Source: JBMNPT01 sp050943735 (GTDB lineage Bacteria > Bacillota > Clostridia > Oscillospirales > RGIG577). From it: a stretch of DNA of 64,000 bases. Made by a program: the position numbers and the translations under genes. The notes below the pieces were generated by a model. It was not told the origin of the DNA and made no database searches. It worked only from the letters and a program-made list of their open reading frames with translations. Every line of letters starts with the position of its first letter. Positions within the stretch are counted from its first letter, which is position 1. Below, piece after piece: positions 32,622-42,397 of this stretch. The stretch lies in assembly GCA_050943735.1 (NCBI GenBank), contig JBMNPT010000003.1:1-64000 (forward strand), written 5' to 3'.

Positions 32622-32820
32622 GGGAAATAAAAACTGCTGCATAAGATGCAGATCAAAAAATGCATTGGGCTGGTAAGGCGCTGGTGGCACCGGGACACAA
32701 TGTGTTGCCGCGGTGAACAGCTCGTAAATGAGGTGTCTGCTATGTCTGGACCTGGAAACAAAGGCGTTTCACATTCATAAAGGAAGTCCTTTATGACCGT
32801 GATGCGCCTTTTGCATTTTT
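32622..32820 (+). ncRNA. Candidate structured leader RNA or small RNA before dctM
   Basis: About 190 nt between a TATAAT and a strong terminator. Apart from the terminator it holds CUGCAUAAGAUGCAG and a CACCG/CGGUG stem. I do not recognise a riboswitch or housekeeping RNA class. It could be an attenuator for the TRAP operon or an independent small RNA. Confidence 0.35.
32760..32820 (+). terminator. Strong hairpin terminator in the TRAP leader
   Basis: Outer stem 32760-32766 with 32805-32811, middle 32769-32772 with 32799-32802, inner 10-bp stem 32775-32784 with 32787-32796, then TTTT and a later T7. It lies about 165 bp before dctM, so transcription of the transporter may depend on read-through. 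Confidence 0.7.
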
Positions 32821-32985
32821 TTGATTGGATCTTGTAGTGGCGGAACAATTTGGGGTGTGGTCTTGTCTTGTGTGACCATTGTACGTAAGGAGGGGTGCAT
32901 GATAACCATGGCAAAAACAGCGAAGGGGAAGGGAAGTCTGTACCTTTTCGCATCAAAAGGAGAAATGATAAGGAGGTGGCAGTGA

Positions 32986-34272
32986 GTGTCAATATCGTTA
33001 GGTGTAATGATCATCTGCTTTTTAGCACTCATGGTGATCGGTCTTCCGATCGCGTATAACTTAATTGTAACTACAGCAGTATACTTGCTGGTGGCCGGCT
33101 TTGACCTGGTACAGATTCCCACGAAGATGTATGGCGGTATGAGCAGCTTTTCCTTTTTGGCTGTACCGTTCTTCGTGCTTACAGGCCAGCTGATGTTGCG
33201 AGGCGGTCTGCTGGAATCCCTGATTAAATTTGTAAACGTGTGGTTTGGACGGTTCAAAGGCGCCATTGCCATCGTGACCATTGGTGCGTCTTTGCTGATG
33301 GGCTCCATTGTGGGTCTGGCTGTGGCATCCGCCGCTTCTCTGGGCGTATTCCTCATCCCCATGATGAAGAAGGAAGGCTATTCCGCATCTTTTTCCGCGG
33401 CGGTTATGTCTTCGGCTTCTCTGTTGGGACCGATCATGCCTCCCAGTGTACTTATGATTCTGTACTGTTCCGCAGTGGGCAGTACCTCCATCGCAGGTCT
33501 GTTTATGGCGGCTGTGACTCCGGCTATCATGATTACACTTCTGCAATGTCTGATGGCACATCGCATTGCCAAGAAGAGAGACTATCCTTCTTACCACCGT
33601 GCCAGCTGGAGCGAAAGATTACAGGCAACCGGAAAAGCCATCCCGGCTCTGCTGCTGCCTGTCATCATTCTGGGCGGTATTTTCAGTGGTGTGTTTTCTA
33701 TCACAGAGGCCTCCGGTGTGGCGGTTGTTTATAGTGCCATCCTGGCGTTCTTTGTAAACCGCAGCGTGCGGATCAAAGACATCCCGGATATGATCATTGA
33801 GGCTGCATCTACTTCAGGATTGGTGCTGCTGCTGTCCGGTGCTGGTACCGCTATGGCATGGGGCATCGCCAATGAACGGGTAATGGATATGCTGATTACT
33901 CCGCTTTCCACTTTGCCCAGCTGGCTGTTCCTGTTGCTGGTCAATATCCTGCTGCTGATCTGCGGTATGTTTATGGATGACTATGCTTCTACCGTAATTC
34001 TGGCGCCCATCATTGCTCCCATCGCTTGGGCATTGGGAATCAACCCGCTGCACATTGGTCTGGTGTTCTGTATCAACCTGGTAGTGGGTCTGGCAACTCC
34101 TCCCTTTGGCATTACCTTGTTTGTCACCAGCCCTGTGGCCGGTGTACGTGTGGAGGAAACGGCTAGGGAAGCCTTGCCGTTCCTGTTGACCACCATTGGC
34201 GTACTGATGTTGGTCACTTTTGTACCTCAAGTTGGACTGTGGCTGCCCAATTTGTTGGGATATACTGCATAA
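32986..34272 (+). CDS. dctM: TRAP transporter large permease subunit DctM
   Basis: A 428-aa protein with about 12 hydrophobic helices and the DctM landmarks (MPPSVLMILY near residue 150, later LLICGMFMDDYASTVILAPI). It forms the Na+-coupled transmembrane channel of a TRAP uptake system for organic acids. The start is GTG 32986 after AAGGAGGTGG. Gene order is M-P-Q, unlike the usual P-Q-M. Confidence 0.94.
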   Translation: MSISLGVMIICFLALMVIGLPIAYNLIVTTAVYLLVAGFDLVQIPTKMYGGMSSFSFLAVPFFVLTGQLMLRGGLLESLIKFVNVWFGRFKGAIAIVTIGASLLMGSIVGLAVASAASLGVFLIPMMKKEGYSASFSAAVMSSASLLGPIMPPSVLMILYCSAVGSTSIAGLFMAAVTPAIMITLLQCLMAHRIAKKRDYPSYHRASWSERLQATGKAIPALLLPVIILGGIFSGVFSITEASGVAVVYSAILAFFVNRSVRIKDIPDMIIEAASTSGLVLLLSGAGTAMAWGIANERVMDMLITPLSTLPSWLFLLLVNILLLICGMFMDDYASTVILAPIIAPIAWALGINPLHIGLVFCINLVVGLATPPFGITLFVTSPVAGVRVEETAREALPFLLTTIGVLMLVTFVPQVGLWLPNLLGYTA

Positions 34273-34333
34273 GATCTATATAGTGAAGAATATTACGATT
34301 AACCTGTAAAGGGATGAAAAAGGAGTGGATCAA

Positions 34334-35419
34334 ATGAAAAACATGAAGAGAATCCTGGCTGTATCGATGGTACTGTGCATGGCGCTGGGTCTGGCCAGCT
34401 GTAAAGTGAGCAACAGCAATTCTGGAAACTCTGGCAACACCGGCAACGAAGGCGAAGACGGTGGCCCCACCGGAAATTACACCATTCGAATTGCCTGTGA
34501 AAACTCTGAGAGCTATCCGGCTACATTGGGCTTGGCCGCTATGGAAAAGTATGTGGAAGAAAAGAGCGGCGGCGCAGTGCAGGTAGATATTTATGCCGGT
34601 GGTCAGCTGGGCGGCGAAGAAGAAACCGTGGAACAGGTTTCCCAGGGAACTCTGGAAATGGCAGTGGCATCTTTTGCTCCCATTGTAACCTATGCGCCTG
34701 AATTCATGGTTATGGACATTCCCTTTGTGTACAATACATACAATGAGGCCTGGATGGTACTGGACAGCTTTGTGGGTACCGGGCTGATGGATTCTCTGGA
34801 ACAGTATGGTCTGAAGGGTATGGCCTTTATGGAAAATGGCTTCCGTCAGGTGACCAGCAATGCCAGTGCCATTGAAAGCATTGACAATTTTAAGGGCCTG
34901 AAGATTCGTACCATGCAGAATAACAACCACATGGAATCCTTCAGTGCTATGGGAGCTAACCCCACTCCTGTGCCTTTCTCTGAGCTGTATATGTCTCTCT
35001 CTCAGAAGATTGTAGACGCGCAGGAAAATCCCATCGCCAACGTAACCGATAAGAAGCTGTACGAAGTGCAGAAGTATCTGTCTTTGACCAACCACATTTA
35101 CGACGCTATGCCGTTGGTGTGCAACCTGGATTTCTTCAACAGCATGCCTGCTGAATATCAGGGCATCGTACAGGCGGGCGCCATCTACGGCATGGAGTAC
35201 AGCCGCTTCTGCAATGCAGAACGGGAAGAGTTGATTCTGGCAGATCTGGAAGCTCAGGGCATGCAGATCAACGAACTGACTGCAGAAGCTCGTGAGGCCA
35301 TGGCGGCAGTGGCACAGCCGGCCGTTATTGAGTTGATCGCCAGTGACATCGGTCAGGAAGCAGTGGATGAGTATCTGGCCAATGTAGAGACCGTTCTCTC
35401 TGACATTTCCAAGTACTGA
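34334..35419 (+). CDS. dctP: TRAP transporter substrate-binding lipoprotein DctP
   Basis: A 361-aa exported lipoprotein. The signal peptide ends in LASC with Cys23 as the lipid attachment site; a low-complexity Ser/Asn/Gly linker follows to about residue 45. The DctP fold is recognised by GGQLGGEEETVEQVSQGTLEM, FRQVTSN and FKGLKIRTMQN. It captures the substrate, probably a carboxylate bound by the conserved Arg of the KIR segment, and hands it to DctQM. ATG 34334 has AAGGAG upstream. Confidence 0.94.
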   Translation: MKNMKRILAVSMVLCMALGLASCKVSNSNSGNSGNTGNEGEDGGPTGNYTIRIACENSESYPATLGLAAMEKYVEEKSGGAVQVDIYAGGQLGGEEETVEQVSQGTLEMAVASFAPIVTYAPEFMVMDIPFVYNTYNEAWMVLDSFVGTGLMDSLEQYGLKGMAFMENGFRQVTSNASAIESIDNFKGLKIRTMQNNNHMESFSAMGANPTPVPFSELYMSLSQKIVDAQENPIANVTDKKLYEVQKYLSLTNHIYDAMPLVCNLDFFNSMPAEYQGIVQAGAIYGMEYSRFCNAEREELILADLEAQGMQINELTAEAREAMAAVAQPAVIELIASDIGQEAVDEYLANVETVLSDISKY

Positions 35420-35466
35420 TGTGAAGAAATCTCTGATTTCACATCAGAACAGGAGGAGCAAATGGT

Positions 35467-36009
35467 ATGATTGAAAAGATGGATAAAATCATTGGAGGAC
35501 TCTTTCAGGTTTTGAAAGCGGTTCTAGTAGTCTTGCTTTTGACCATGATTGTGATTTTGGTGGCACATATCTGGTTCCGGTATGTGATTAACCAATCACT
35601 CACCTGGTCGGAAGAATTGATGAAAATTCTGCTGGTTTGGTTTGGTATGCTCAGTGTATCGGTATTGGCGGTACGGCGTGAGCATGTGGCCATTGTGATC
35701 TTCAAAGAGAAGATGCCGGAGTCAGTAGGAAGATTTCTGGGCAAATTGACCCAGGGATTGATCGTGGTGATCTGTCTGGTAATGATCGTGGTAGGATTTC
35801 AGTATGTCATTACAGCAGGCTATCGGTTGACTCCCGCTTTGCGGATTCCCTATGGTTGGGCGTATGCTTCGGTGCCTATTTCCTTCATTCTGGTCACTTT
35901 CTTTGAGCTTCGCAACTTCCTGGTGGATGTATCCGGCAAGGGGCCGTATGCAGCCATTGAAAAACCGGAAGAAGATTTGACCGGTGGATCAAAGAGCCTG
36001 GAGCTGTAA
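35467..36009 (+). CDS. dctQ: TRAP transporter small permease subunit DctQ
   Basis: A 180-aa protein with four transmembrane helices and the DctQ signature (RYVINQSLTWSEELMKILLVW...AVRREHVAI). It bridges DctP and DctM. GGAGGAG precedes the ATG. It closes the three-gene transporter and is followed after 66 bp by the LarA-family gene. Confidence 0.92.
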   Translation: MIEKMDKIIGGLFQVLKAVLVVLLLTMIVILVAHIWFRYVINQSLTWSEELMKILLVWFGMLSVSVLAVRREHVAIVIFKEKMPESVGRFLGKLTQGLIVVICLVMIVVGFQYVITAGYRLTPALRIPYGWAYASVPISFILVTFFELRNFLVDVSGKGPYAAIEKPEEDLTGGSKSLEL

Positions 36010-36075
36010 AATGTAACAAGGAAAAGGCGGGGCAGAAAAATCTGCTCCGCCCTTTTTTTCAGGAGGTGTTGAAAC

Positions 36076-37371
36076 GTGTATCAGGTGGAAAAAATTGCGA
36101 ATCAATGGCTGTACAAGGATACGACCAGTCCATTGGAGATACAGGTGCCGGGGGAGTGGCCAGTAGAAATGGTGCAGACCCGTTCCATTGCACCCATGGA
36201 AACAGATGAACAGGTGCGGGAGGCAATTGTACATCCAGTTGCTGGGAAAAGACTGTCGGAACTGGCTCGAGAGAGAGAAAGTCGTACCGCTTGTGTGTTG
36301 GTTTCAGACGCCACTCGTGCGGTACCCAGCGCTAGATTGGCTCGCTATGTAGTGGAAGAATTGCAAACTGGCGGCGTGCCATTGGAGGGAATTACTTTTT
36401 TTGTGGCCATTGGTGTACATCGACCTGCCACTGAAGAGGAAATGAAATCTTTTGCGGGGGACTTGTGGGGAAAGGTAAAAGTGAAAAATCACACACCTTT
36501 CCAGGAGGATTCCATGGTAGACCTGGGCTGTACTAGTCGGGGAACTCCCGTATTGGTCAATCGTGAGGCGTGGGAATGTGATCTGCACATTCAGATTGGC
36601 AAGGTAGAGCCTCATGAGTTCGCAGGATTTTCCGGTGGCCGGAAATCGGTACTGCCTGGAATCGCCTCTGAAAAAACCATACGTATCAATCATCGTCCGG
36701 AGATGATTTTACACCCTCAGGCAGCGATTGGGGTGCTGGCGGGTAATCCAGTCCACGAGGATATGGTGGAAACCGCTCAAAAATTCCGTATTGACTTTGG
36801 AGTCAATTGCATATTGAACAATGAATTGCAGTTGGCGGCAGTATTTGCTGGAGAGATGGAAGCCAGCCATCAGGCGGCGGTGGATTATGTGAAACAGAAA
36901 TTGAGCGTACCGGTGAAAAAGCCGGACATTTTGGTCACTACACCGGGCCAGCCGTTGGACATTGATTTTTACCAAAGTGTAAAAGCGCTGATCGCGCTGA
37001 CAGAAGTGTTGGATGAAAATACGGTGGTGGTATTGCACTGTACCTGTCCGGAAGGGGTTAGCTCTCCCGATATGCTCCGGGGATTCCGCAGCGGCGATGA
37101 ACTGGAAAAAGTGGTGCAGTTTACAACTGAAAATTACCAAATTCAAATGGACCATGTTTTACTGCTTTCCAAGATCCTGCGCAAACGAGTCAAGATCATT
37201 GTGTGCTGTCCTCATGTCAGCGATCAGGAGATAGAAGATATGTTTATGATTCCCTGCCGCGATCCTGATAAAGTGATGGAATTGGCACAGAATCTTACGG
37301 GCAAAGCGGCACCGTCGGTACTGTTTTATCCTAGACCACAAACGGGACTGCCTGTCGTACAAGAAGAATAA
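36076..37371 (+). CDS. LarA-family nickel-pincer racemase/epimerase
   Basis: A 431-aa protein of the lactate racemase family (DUF2088). It has GVHRP (H115), PHEFAGFSGGRK with H180 and K190, and NH with H206. In characterised LarA the equivalent residues hold the substrate and anchor the Ni-pincer cofactor on the lysine. The family racemises or epimerises 2-hydroxy acids including lactate, malate and sugar acids. Following dctMPQ, it may convert the imported acid to the isomer used by the cell. The start is GTG 36076 after AGGAGGTG. Substrate unknown. Confidence 0.88.
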   Translation: MYQVEKIANQWLYKDTTSPLEIQVPGEWPVEMVQTRSIAPMETDEQVREAIVHPVAGKRLSELARERESRTACVLVSDATRAVPSARLARYVVEELQTGGVPLEGITFFVAIGVHRPATEEEMKSFAGDLWGKVKVKNHTPFQEDSMVDLGCTSRGTPVLVNREAWECDLHIQIGKVEPHEFAGFSGGRKSVLPGIASEKTIRINHRPEMILHPQAAIGVLAGNPVHEDMVETAQKFRIDFGVNCILNNELQLAAVFAGEMEASHQAAVDYVKQKLSVPVKKPDILVTTPGQPLDIDFYQSVKALIALTEVLDENTVVVLHCTCPEGVSSPDMLRGFRSGDELEKVVQFTTENYQIQMDHVLLLSKILRKRVKIIVCCPHVSDQEIEDMFMIPCRDPDKVMELAQNLTGKAAPSVLFYPRPQTGLPVVQEE

Positions 37372-37380
37372 TTCCTTTAA

Positions 37381-37425
37381 TGCAACCGGCACAGATCAAT
37401 CAATGTGCCCGGTTGCATTTGTTTT
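37381..37425 (+). terminator. Intrinsic terminator after the LarA-like gene
   Basis: A 13-base arm (37381-37393) pairs with 37404-37417 with one bulge, followed by T-rich sequence. It ends the TRAP-racemase operon. Confidence 0.75.
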
Positions 37426-37566
37426 GTGTAACAAATGCTACACACTCGAAGCAATTGACAAGGTATATGCAATTCTGTATTATAATAATAGTTTGGACGT
37501 GAAATATTTTAGCCTGTAAAGATGAGGGCTCAGGCAAAATATCGAATCAGGGGGATATGGGGAATT

Positions 37567-40500
37567 ATGTTGAAAAGAAAAATGGCGGCTTTGATAGCCG
37601 CTTCTTTGTTGATTTATTTGCTTGGAGGCTGTGCACAGGAAAATCTTCCCGCGAAAGGAACTGACGTAGAATCATCTGTCACACAGACTTCACAGCCACA
37701 AGATGAAGAAAATAAACCAATTCCAGTGGCAAGCAGGGAAGAGGACTATCGGAATGTGGTACAGGAATATGTCAATCAGTATGGTGTGATTGATGGAGAA
37801 TCTTTGCGGGAAATGGACTTGAGCGATCCCGGAGCTGTGGAATACAAGGGGCTCATTTCCGTACAGCAATGGGACTTTACCGGAGATGGTGAGGATGAAT
37901 TGTTGCTTTTATGGCAGCCCAATCCCCTGTCGTTGTCTGATATTGAAGCACCGGGAATGGGAGTTTCCATGGCGATTTACGGCTACGGTACAAATGGAAT
38001 AGAAAAACTGTATCAGGCCAATGACGTTTTGCTACACACTGGGGTTTCCCAATTATCCATTTGCTCCATTGGAGATCGCCATATGCTTTTGGCGTCATCC
38101 ACCCGCCATTTTACAGATCATGCTATTTATTATAAGGATGGGACATTTGTGGATCTTATGGCAGATGACACGCCCTATTCTCCCCAGGAACAGGCGATTT
38201 ATGAAGAAGGATGTCAGTACGGACTTTCGGGAGAAGCCGAAGCGGTGCTGAAAATTTTCTTGAATCGCGCTGGTCTGGATGCAGACTTACCGCAATATGT
38301 GGATGGTGTTTTTTCCGAAGGAGCGGGGCTGTTTGGCCTGGATGAATATGAGAGTTTGATGGAAACCCTCCATGCATGGAACGTGAAGCTTCCTAAAAAG
38401 ATGGTTTCCGCTCAGCAGATGCTCAATCAGATTGCCTATGTGGGGGATAAAAGTATTTGTAAAATGGATGCGCAGATGGCGGGGGCGTATGCCGATGCCA
38501 TCGCCAGTCTGCCCCAGGAACAGGATGGAAATTCTTTGTATGCGGTTCTGGCGGATCCCGCAAATGATGGAATGCCTATTTTGATTACGGTTTATTTGGA
38601 CAAAAACAACATAACGGAATTTGATTATGAAGAATGCTCGTTGGCTCGCTATGGACTGTTGGGGCAGGAAATGCCTGTTCTGTGGCAGTATGTGGATGGA
38701 AAAGCCCAAAAGACCGATGCAGCGGAAAGGGCTTTCTATATCAATGGCTTTGGGAAAATCGGGAATACCACGGTATTTCGGTGGATTGACTTTTTCCATG
38801 ATGTGGGACACAATCGGACGGGCAAATATTATTCCATTGCCAACGGACGGATTCAACAGATTCATATGGTAGAGGTCTGCGATGTATATGGGATGGTTCA
38901 AGATGGGGAGAAAACCATGTACGGTGATTTGCCCGCGGGTGCCACCTATCAGCTGGAAGATGAAGCGGCTTTGCAGGCAAATGGCTGGATTAAGAGAAGT
39001 TTCCCAAGTTATGACGGGAATGAATCCTTTGCCTGGTACTACATGAGCTGTGATGGAAAAAATGTGACGGGTGAATTTCGGGACAGAATTGAAGACAACA
39101 ATGATTACTTTGACCATGACGATTATGTGGGATTTGTTCAGACTTCGGATTTGAATCACATCAATGATGTGGAGTACCATTTTGCCCTGGACAACATCAA
39201 GGCGTCTACTGCCATTGCGGCGCTAAGAGAGTATGCCGATGCAGCGGGACGGCCTGTGTACTCCTATCCGGAGGTTTCCCATCTTTTCAATGAGGAGCAG
39301 CTGGAGAAAATTGCACAGTTGTTTGCCCAGCAGGTAAACGGTCAGGTGGGAGAAATCTACCGGATTGGTGATGACCTGTATTACATCGTGCTGTATGTGG
39401 ATGGCAAAACTTCAGGTTGCGCGGTGGTCAAAGAGATTCTGGTGAATGGGAAGACAGAGTATCGCCTGATTTCTGCATCAAAACAGCTGGCGGAAGAAGC
39501 GGCATTGAATGAAATTTCTCAGCAGCAGACACAGATGCCCAACCTGAAATTGGAATATGGTGAGTCGGGAGAGGACAAGGCCGCCTATTTGCAAGAGGCT
39601 TTGTCCAATCTGGACGGCACCACTGTCAACGATGCCGGCAAGGGAATGATTGCCACTTACATAGAAAACGCGGTGACCGAATCCAGTATGGTAGACGTGA
39701 AGTCCAGCTGGAACAAAGTGACCATCACCGATGAGACCATCACAAGCAGCCTGGAGCAGGCCCAGGCTCAAAAGGATTCTCTGGAGCAAATTGTGGGGGA
39801 AATTTCTCTGAATAAAGAAGTGACCATTGTGCTCCGGATTGTGTGTACGGGGTTAAACGAAGGAAAAACCATAGAAATCACCTTTGATCCGTCCATGTTG
39901 GAAGCGTTGAAGGAAGCGGATGCCGTACAGGTGATGCTGGGTGACGCACAGCACAGCATTAAACTAGAAACAGCGGCACTGGAGCAGCTGTGTACCCAGT
40001 ATGGCACTTTGACGGTCCGGCTGCAAAATCAGGACGGAGCATATTTAATTGGATTTGTGGATGCGCAGGACAATGACATTGCTCAACTGGTGTGCGGAGT
40101 GACCTTTACTTTGCCGGCACAGAGTGAAACTGCAACGATTTTGGCCAGTTATGGAGATGTTTCCGACAACTGGGGCGGTCAGTATGACAGCCTGAACGGT
40201 GCCATTGAATTTGCCACTCCCTACAGCGGTACCTATCAGGTGATGGAAAATGCGGAAGAAATCGCTGATCTGGCGGAACTGGATGAGGAGATGGCCTCCG
40301 CCATTCGCTTTATGGTGTCCAAAGGATATTTTTCGCTGGATGAGCAAAACCGTTTCCAGCCCAATGGGGAATTGAACCGATATCAATTTGCTCAGGCGCT
40401 GGTGAAAATGTTTTTTGCGCTGGACCGCAGCCTGACCACTTCTTTTACAGATGTGCCTCGGGAAAGTGAGTACTATGCCTATGTGGCCTCTGGTGAGCAG

Positions 40501-40998
40501 GACGATATCATTGAAGGGTTTGAAGACGGGACTTTCCGGGGAGAAACCCCGGTGCTTCGGGAACAGGTAATCGCTTTCTGCAGCCGTACATTGGCAGATA
40601 AAAAGGGGTATTCCTATCCGGAAAATCCAAATGAGTATTTGAGCTTTACCGATAATGATGCCATTTCTGACTGGGCGATAGATACCACTGCGCTGGCCGC
40701 TCGGGAGACGTTGATTGAAAGCGGAGGTACACTGGAGCCTCAGCAGGCGATTGCCAGAGGAGAGGCAGCTCTGATGCTGTATCGGCTGTTTATGCTGTTG
40801 TATGAGCCTCCTGTCACGGTGATGGAGATTGAGGATACGGGCATGAACATACCAATGCTTCCCATTGCAGTGGGAGGAAGTTTGGTATTGTTGGCAGGAG
40901 CTGTAGGAGGTATTTGGTACTTTAGAAAGCGATCCGCAAATCTGCAGATGCAAGGAGTACAGGCTACACAAAATAAAGAAAGAGGGGATAACCAATGA
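37567..40998 (+). CDS. Large SLH-domain lipoprotein with C-terminal membrane anchor
   Basis: A 1143-aa exported protein of unknown function. The lipoprotein signal ends LLGGC (Cys22). A long region without a family I recognise (about 30-900) is followed by three S-layer-homology-type repeats (about 910-1080; FTDVPRESEYYAYV is typical) and a single transmembrane helix (about 1097-1117) with a basic tail. Lipid anchor, SLH repeats and a second membrane anchor in one protein is unusual. ATG 37567 is chosen as it places the signal peptide at the N-terminus; ATG 37522 adds 15 residues. It overlaps the next gene by 4 bp. Confidence 0.8.
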   Translation: MLKRKMAALIAASLLIYLLGGCAQENLPAKGTDVESSVTQTSQPQDEENKPIPVASREEDYRNVVQEYVNQYGVIDGESLREMDLSDPGAVEYKGLISVQQWDFTGDGEDELLLLWQPNPLSLSDIEAPGMGVSMAIYGYGTNGIEKLYQANDVLLHTGVSQLSICSIGDRHMLLASSTRHFTDHAIYYKDGTFVDLMADDTPYSPQEQAIYEEGCQYGLSGEAEAVLKIFLNRAGLDADLPQYVDGVFSEGAGLFGLDEYESLMETLHAWNVKLPKKMVSAQQMLNQIAYVGDKSICKMDAQMAGAYADAIASLPQEQDGNSLYAVLADPANDGMPILITVYLDKNNITEFDYEECSLARYGLLGQEMPVLWQYVDGKAQKTDAAERAFYINGFGKIGNTTVFRWIDFFHDVGHNRTGKYYSIANGRIQQIHMVEVCDVYGMVQDGEKTMYGDLPAGATYQLEDEAALQANGWIKRSFPSYDGNESFAWYYMSCDGKNVTGEFRDRIEDNNDYFDHDDYVGFVQTSDLNHINDVEYHFALDNIKASTAIAALREYADAAGRPVYSYPEVSHLFNEEQLEKIAQLFAQQVNGQVGEIYRIGDDLYYIVLYVDGKTSGCAVVKEILVNGKTEYRLISASKQLAEEAALNEISQQQTQMPNLKLEYGESGEDKAAYLQEALSNLDGTTVNDAGKGMIATYIENAVTESSMVDVKSSWNKVTITDETITSSLEQAQAQKDSLEQIVGEISLNKEVTIVLRIVCTGLNEGKTIEITFDPSMLEALKEADAVQVMLGDAQHSIKLETAALEQLCTQYGTLTVRLQNQDGAYLIGFVDAQDNDIAQLVCGVTFTLPAQSETATILASYGDVSDNWGGQYDSLNGAIEFATPYSGTYQVMENAEEIADLAELDEEMASAIRFMVSKGYFSLDEQNRFQPNGELNRYQFAQALVKMFFALDRSLTTSFTDVPRESEYYAYVASGEQDDIIEGFEDGTFRGETPVLREQVIAFCSRTLADKKGYSYPENPNEYLSFTDNDAISDWAIDTTALAARETLIESGGTLEPQQAIARGEAALMLYRLFMLLYEPPVTVMEIEDTGMNIPMLPIAVGGSLVLLAGAVGGIWYFRKRSANLQMQGVQATQNKERGDNQ

Positions 40999-42380
40999 AA
41001 AAATGGTTTTTGACACTATGCGTCGGCGCGTTGCTCTGCGCCATGCTGACCAATCTGGTGGGGGCGGCGGCCTACTATTATACACCGTACAAGAATTATT
41101 GGGGGGAGTGGTGGTACAAGCGCTCTCCTGTCATGCAGGAATACTGGGACGACTCGCGTCACTCCAGCGTTATCAACCCCATCGATGGCGGCGCATCGCC
41201 GCTGATCATGTATGAATCATGCAACCTGCCCCATCAGGGATTGGTACTGGCAGACACCTGGGGGAACTATCGCGACTGTAACTATGTCACCTATGAGCCC
41301 GTCAACGGGGAGTTTCAGTTGGTGGATCTGAACCGGAACCGGTTCGACTACATGTATGATTTTTCTGATGACCCCTATGGTCTGGCGGCTGCTGTGAACA
41401 CCAACGTGGGTCCTGAGAAAAACGATCTGGTATCCTATGTGGATGTGAACGGAAATGTGATCATCTCACTGCCGGAGGAGTTCAGCCCCGTTTACTATTA
41501 CACCTCTTTCTACACTGGCCGGTTTGAAAACGGCAAGGCCATCGTCTTTAAGAAGAACGCTGCCAGCGATCTTTTCCGGGAGACAGTGGTGGGGAGCGAT
41601 GCGGACCACTTCACCCTGGAGTATGCTTACATCGACCTTAACGGACAGCTGGTCAGCGACTGGATGACCGCCTCCACCGATGAGGAGATCAAGGAGAACC
41701 TGGGCTCGGTGTACAACATTCAGGGCGTCCGGCTGGTGGATGTGCTCTTCCCCGGACCCAACATCGAGGGCGGCAAGCCGGTGGAGCCGCCGGAAGAAAA
41801 GCCTGAGGAAAAGCCGGAGGAGAAGCCCGAGGTGGAGCCCACCTATGGGCAGGCTTCTGTCAGCGTCAAAGGGTATACCATTGAGGACAACAAGGGATAC
41901 ATGCTGGTGGATGTGGTGAACAACAACCAGCAGCCTGACACAGGGGACTGCTTCTATCTGCACTATTCCAAGTTCAATGAAACCAATTTTGTGGTGGACA
42001 GTACAGAGGAATTCCTTCCTAATCATTCCATTTTCAGCATCCACTATGAAGTGGGTGCCGGTGAGAGCAAAACCCTTAAGATTCCCATTGCAGTCATTCC
42101 CGGAGGATGGGGTGTAGACATCACCGAGGAAAACATAGAGGCGGGCTGGATGGAACTGAAAAACGTGGATGACGACCGAATTATATTGGCTCAGGCAGAA
42201 ACGGTAGAGGAATACCAGGAGCTGTCGGAATTTTTCAAGCAGTTCCACTACTATCGGGAAGTGGAGTTGACCTATGAGGCCGATCAGGACGGTGTGACTA
42301 TGTGGGCTATGCCGGCTCCCAACCTGGAGACTAAGCGTGGGCTGGATGAAAAGTTGAGTGCATTTACCAAAAAATTCTGA
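40995..42380 (+). CDS. Secreted protein of unknown function with PEEKPEEKPE linker
   Basis: A 461-aa protein with a signal peptide (about 1-24) and a Tyr/Trp-rich mature start. The N-terminal half (25-255) contains beta-rich repeats resembling WG-repeat-type segments (YEPVNGEFQLVDLNRNRFDY, later SYVDVNGNVII). A Pro-Glu-Lys linker (about 265-282) leads to a C-terminal beta-domain. I do not recognise a family. It overlaps the preceding lipoprotein by 4 bp and precedes an SLH protein, so the three probably act together at the cell surface. The first 900 bases look more GC-rich by eye than the rest. Confidence 0.75.
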   Translation: MKKWFLTLCVGALLCAMLTNLVGAAAYYYTPYKNYWGEWWYKRSPVMQEYWDDSRHSSVINPIDGGASPLIMYESCNLPHQGLVLADTWGNYRDCNYVTYEPVNGEFQLVDLNRNRFDYMYDFSDDPYGLAAAVNTNVGPEKNDLVSYVDVNGNVIISLPEEFSPVYYYTSFYTGRFENGKAIVFKKNAASDLFRETVVGSDADHFTLEYAYIDLNGQLVSDWMTASTDEEIKENLGSVYNIQGVRLVDVLFPGPNIEGGKPVEPPEEKPEEKPEEKPEVEPTYGQASVSVKGYTIEDNKGYMLVDVVNNNQQPDTGDCFYLHYSKFNETNFVVDSTEEFLPNHSIFSIHYEVGAGESKTLKIPIAVIPGGWGVDITEENIEAGWMELKNVDDDRIILAQAETVEEYQELSEFFKQFHYYREVELTYEADQDGVTMWAMPAPNLETKRGLDEKLSAFTKKF

Positions 42381-42397
42381 GAAAGAAGGAGACCGTT

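Larger units (their letters stand above)
32297..32985 (+). other. 689-bp intergenic leader region upstream of the TRAP genes
   Basis: No credible coding region. The left part (to about 32600) is AT-rich and should hold the divergent promoter of the fusion gene. TATAAT at 32612-32617 starts a likely transcript that contains several hairpins (for example CACCG at 32689-32693 with CGGTG at 32710-32714) and ends in a strong terminator near 32811. From about 32825 to 32985 there is only a short leader and the dctM ribosome site. Confidence 0.6.

Noticed and set aside
32683..32700. Possible T-box core (GGTGGCACC) in the TRAP leader
   Set aside because: Only part of the T-box consensus matches; the spacing to the terminator is wrong, there is no specifier stem, and the downstream genes are not aminoacyl-tRNA related. 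The genuine T-box at 56929 looks quite different.
41791..41835. PEEKPEEKPE codon repeat considered as a mobile or CRISPR-like repeat
   Set aside because: It is an in-frame low-complexity linker inside a secreted protein gene.
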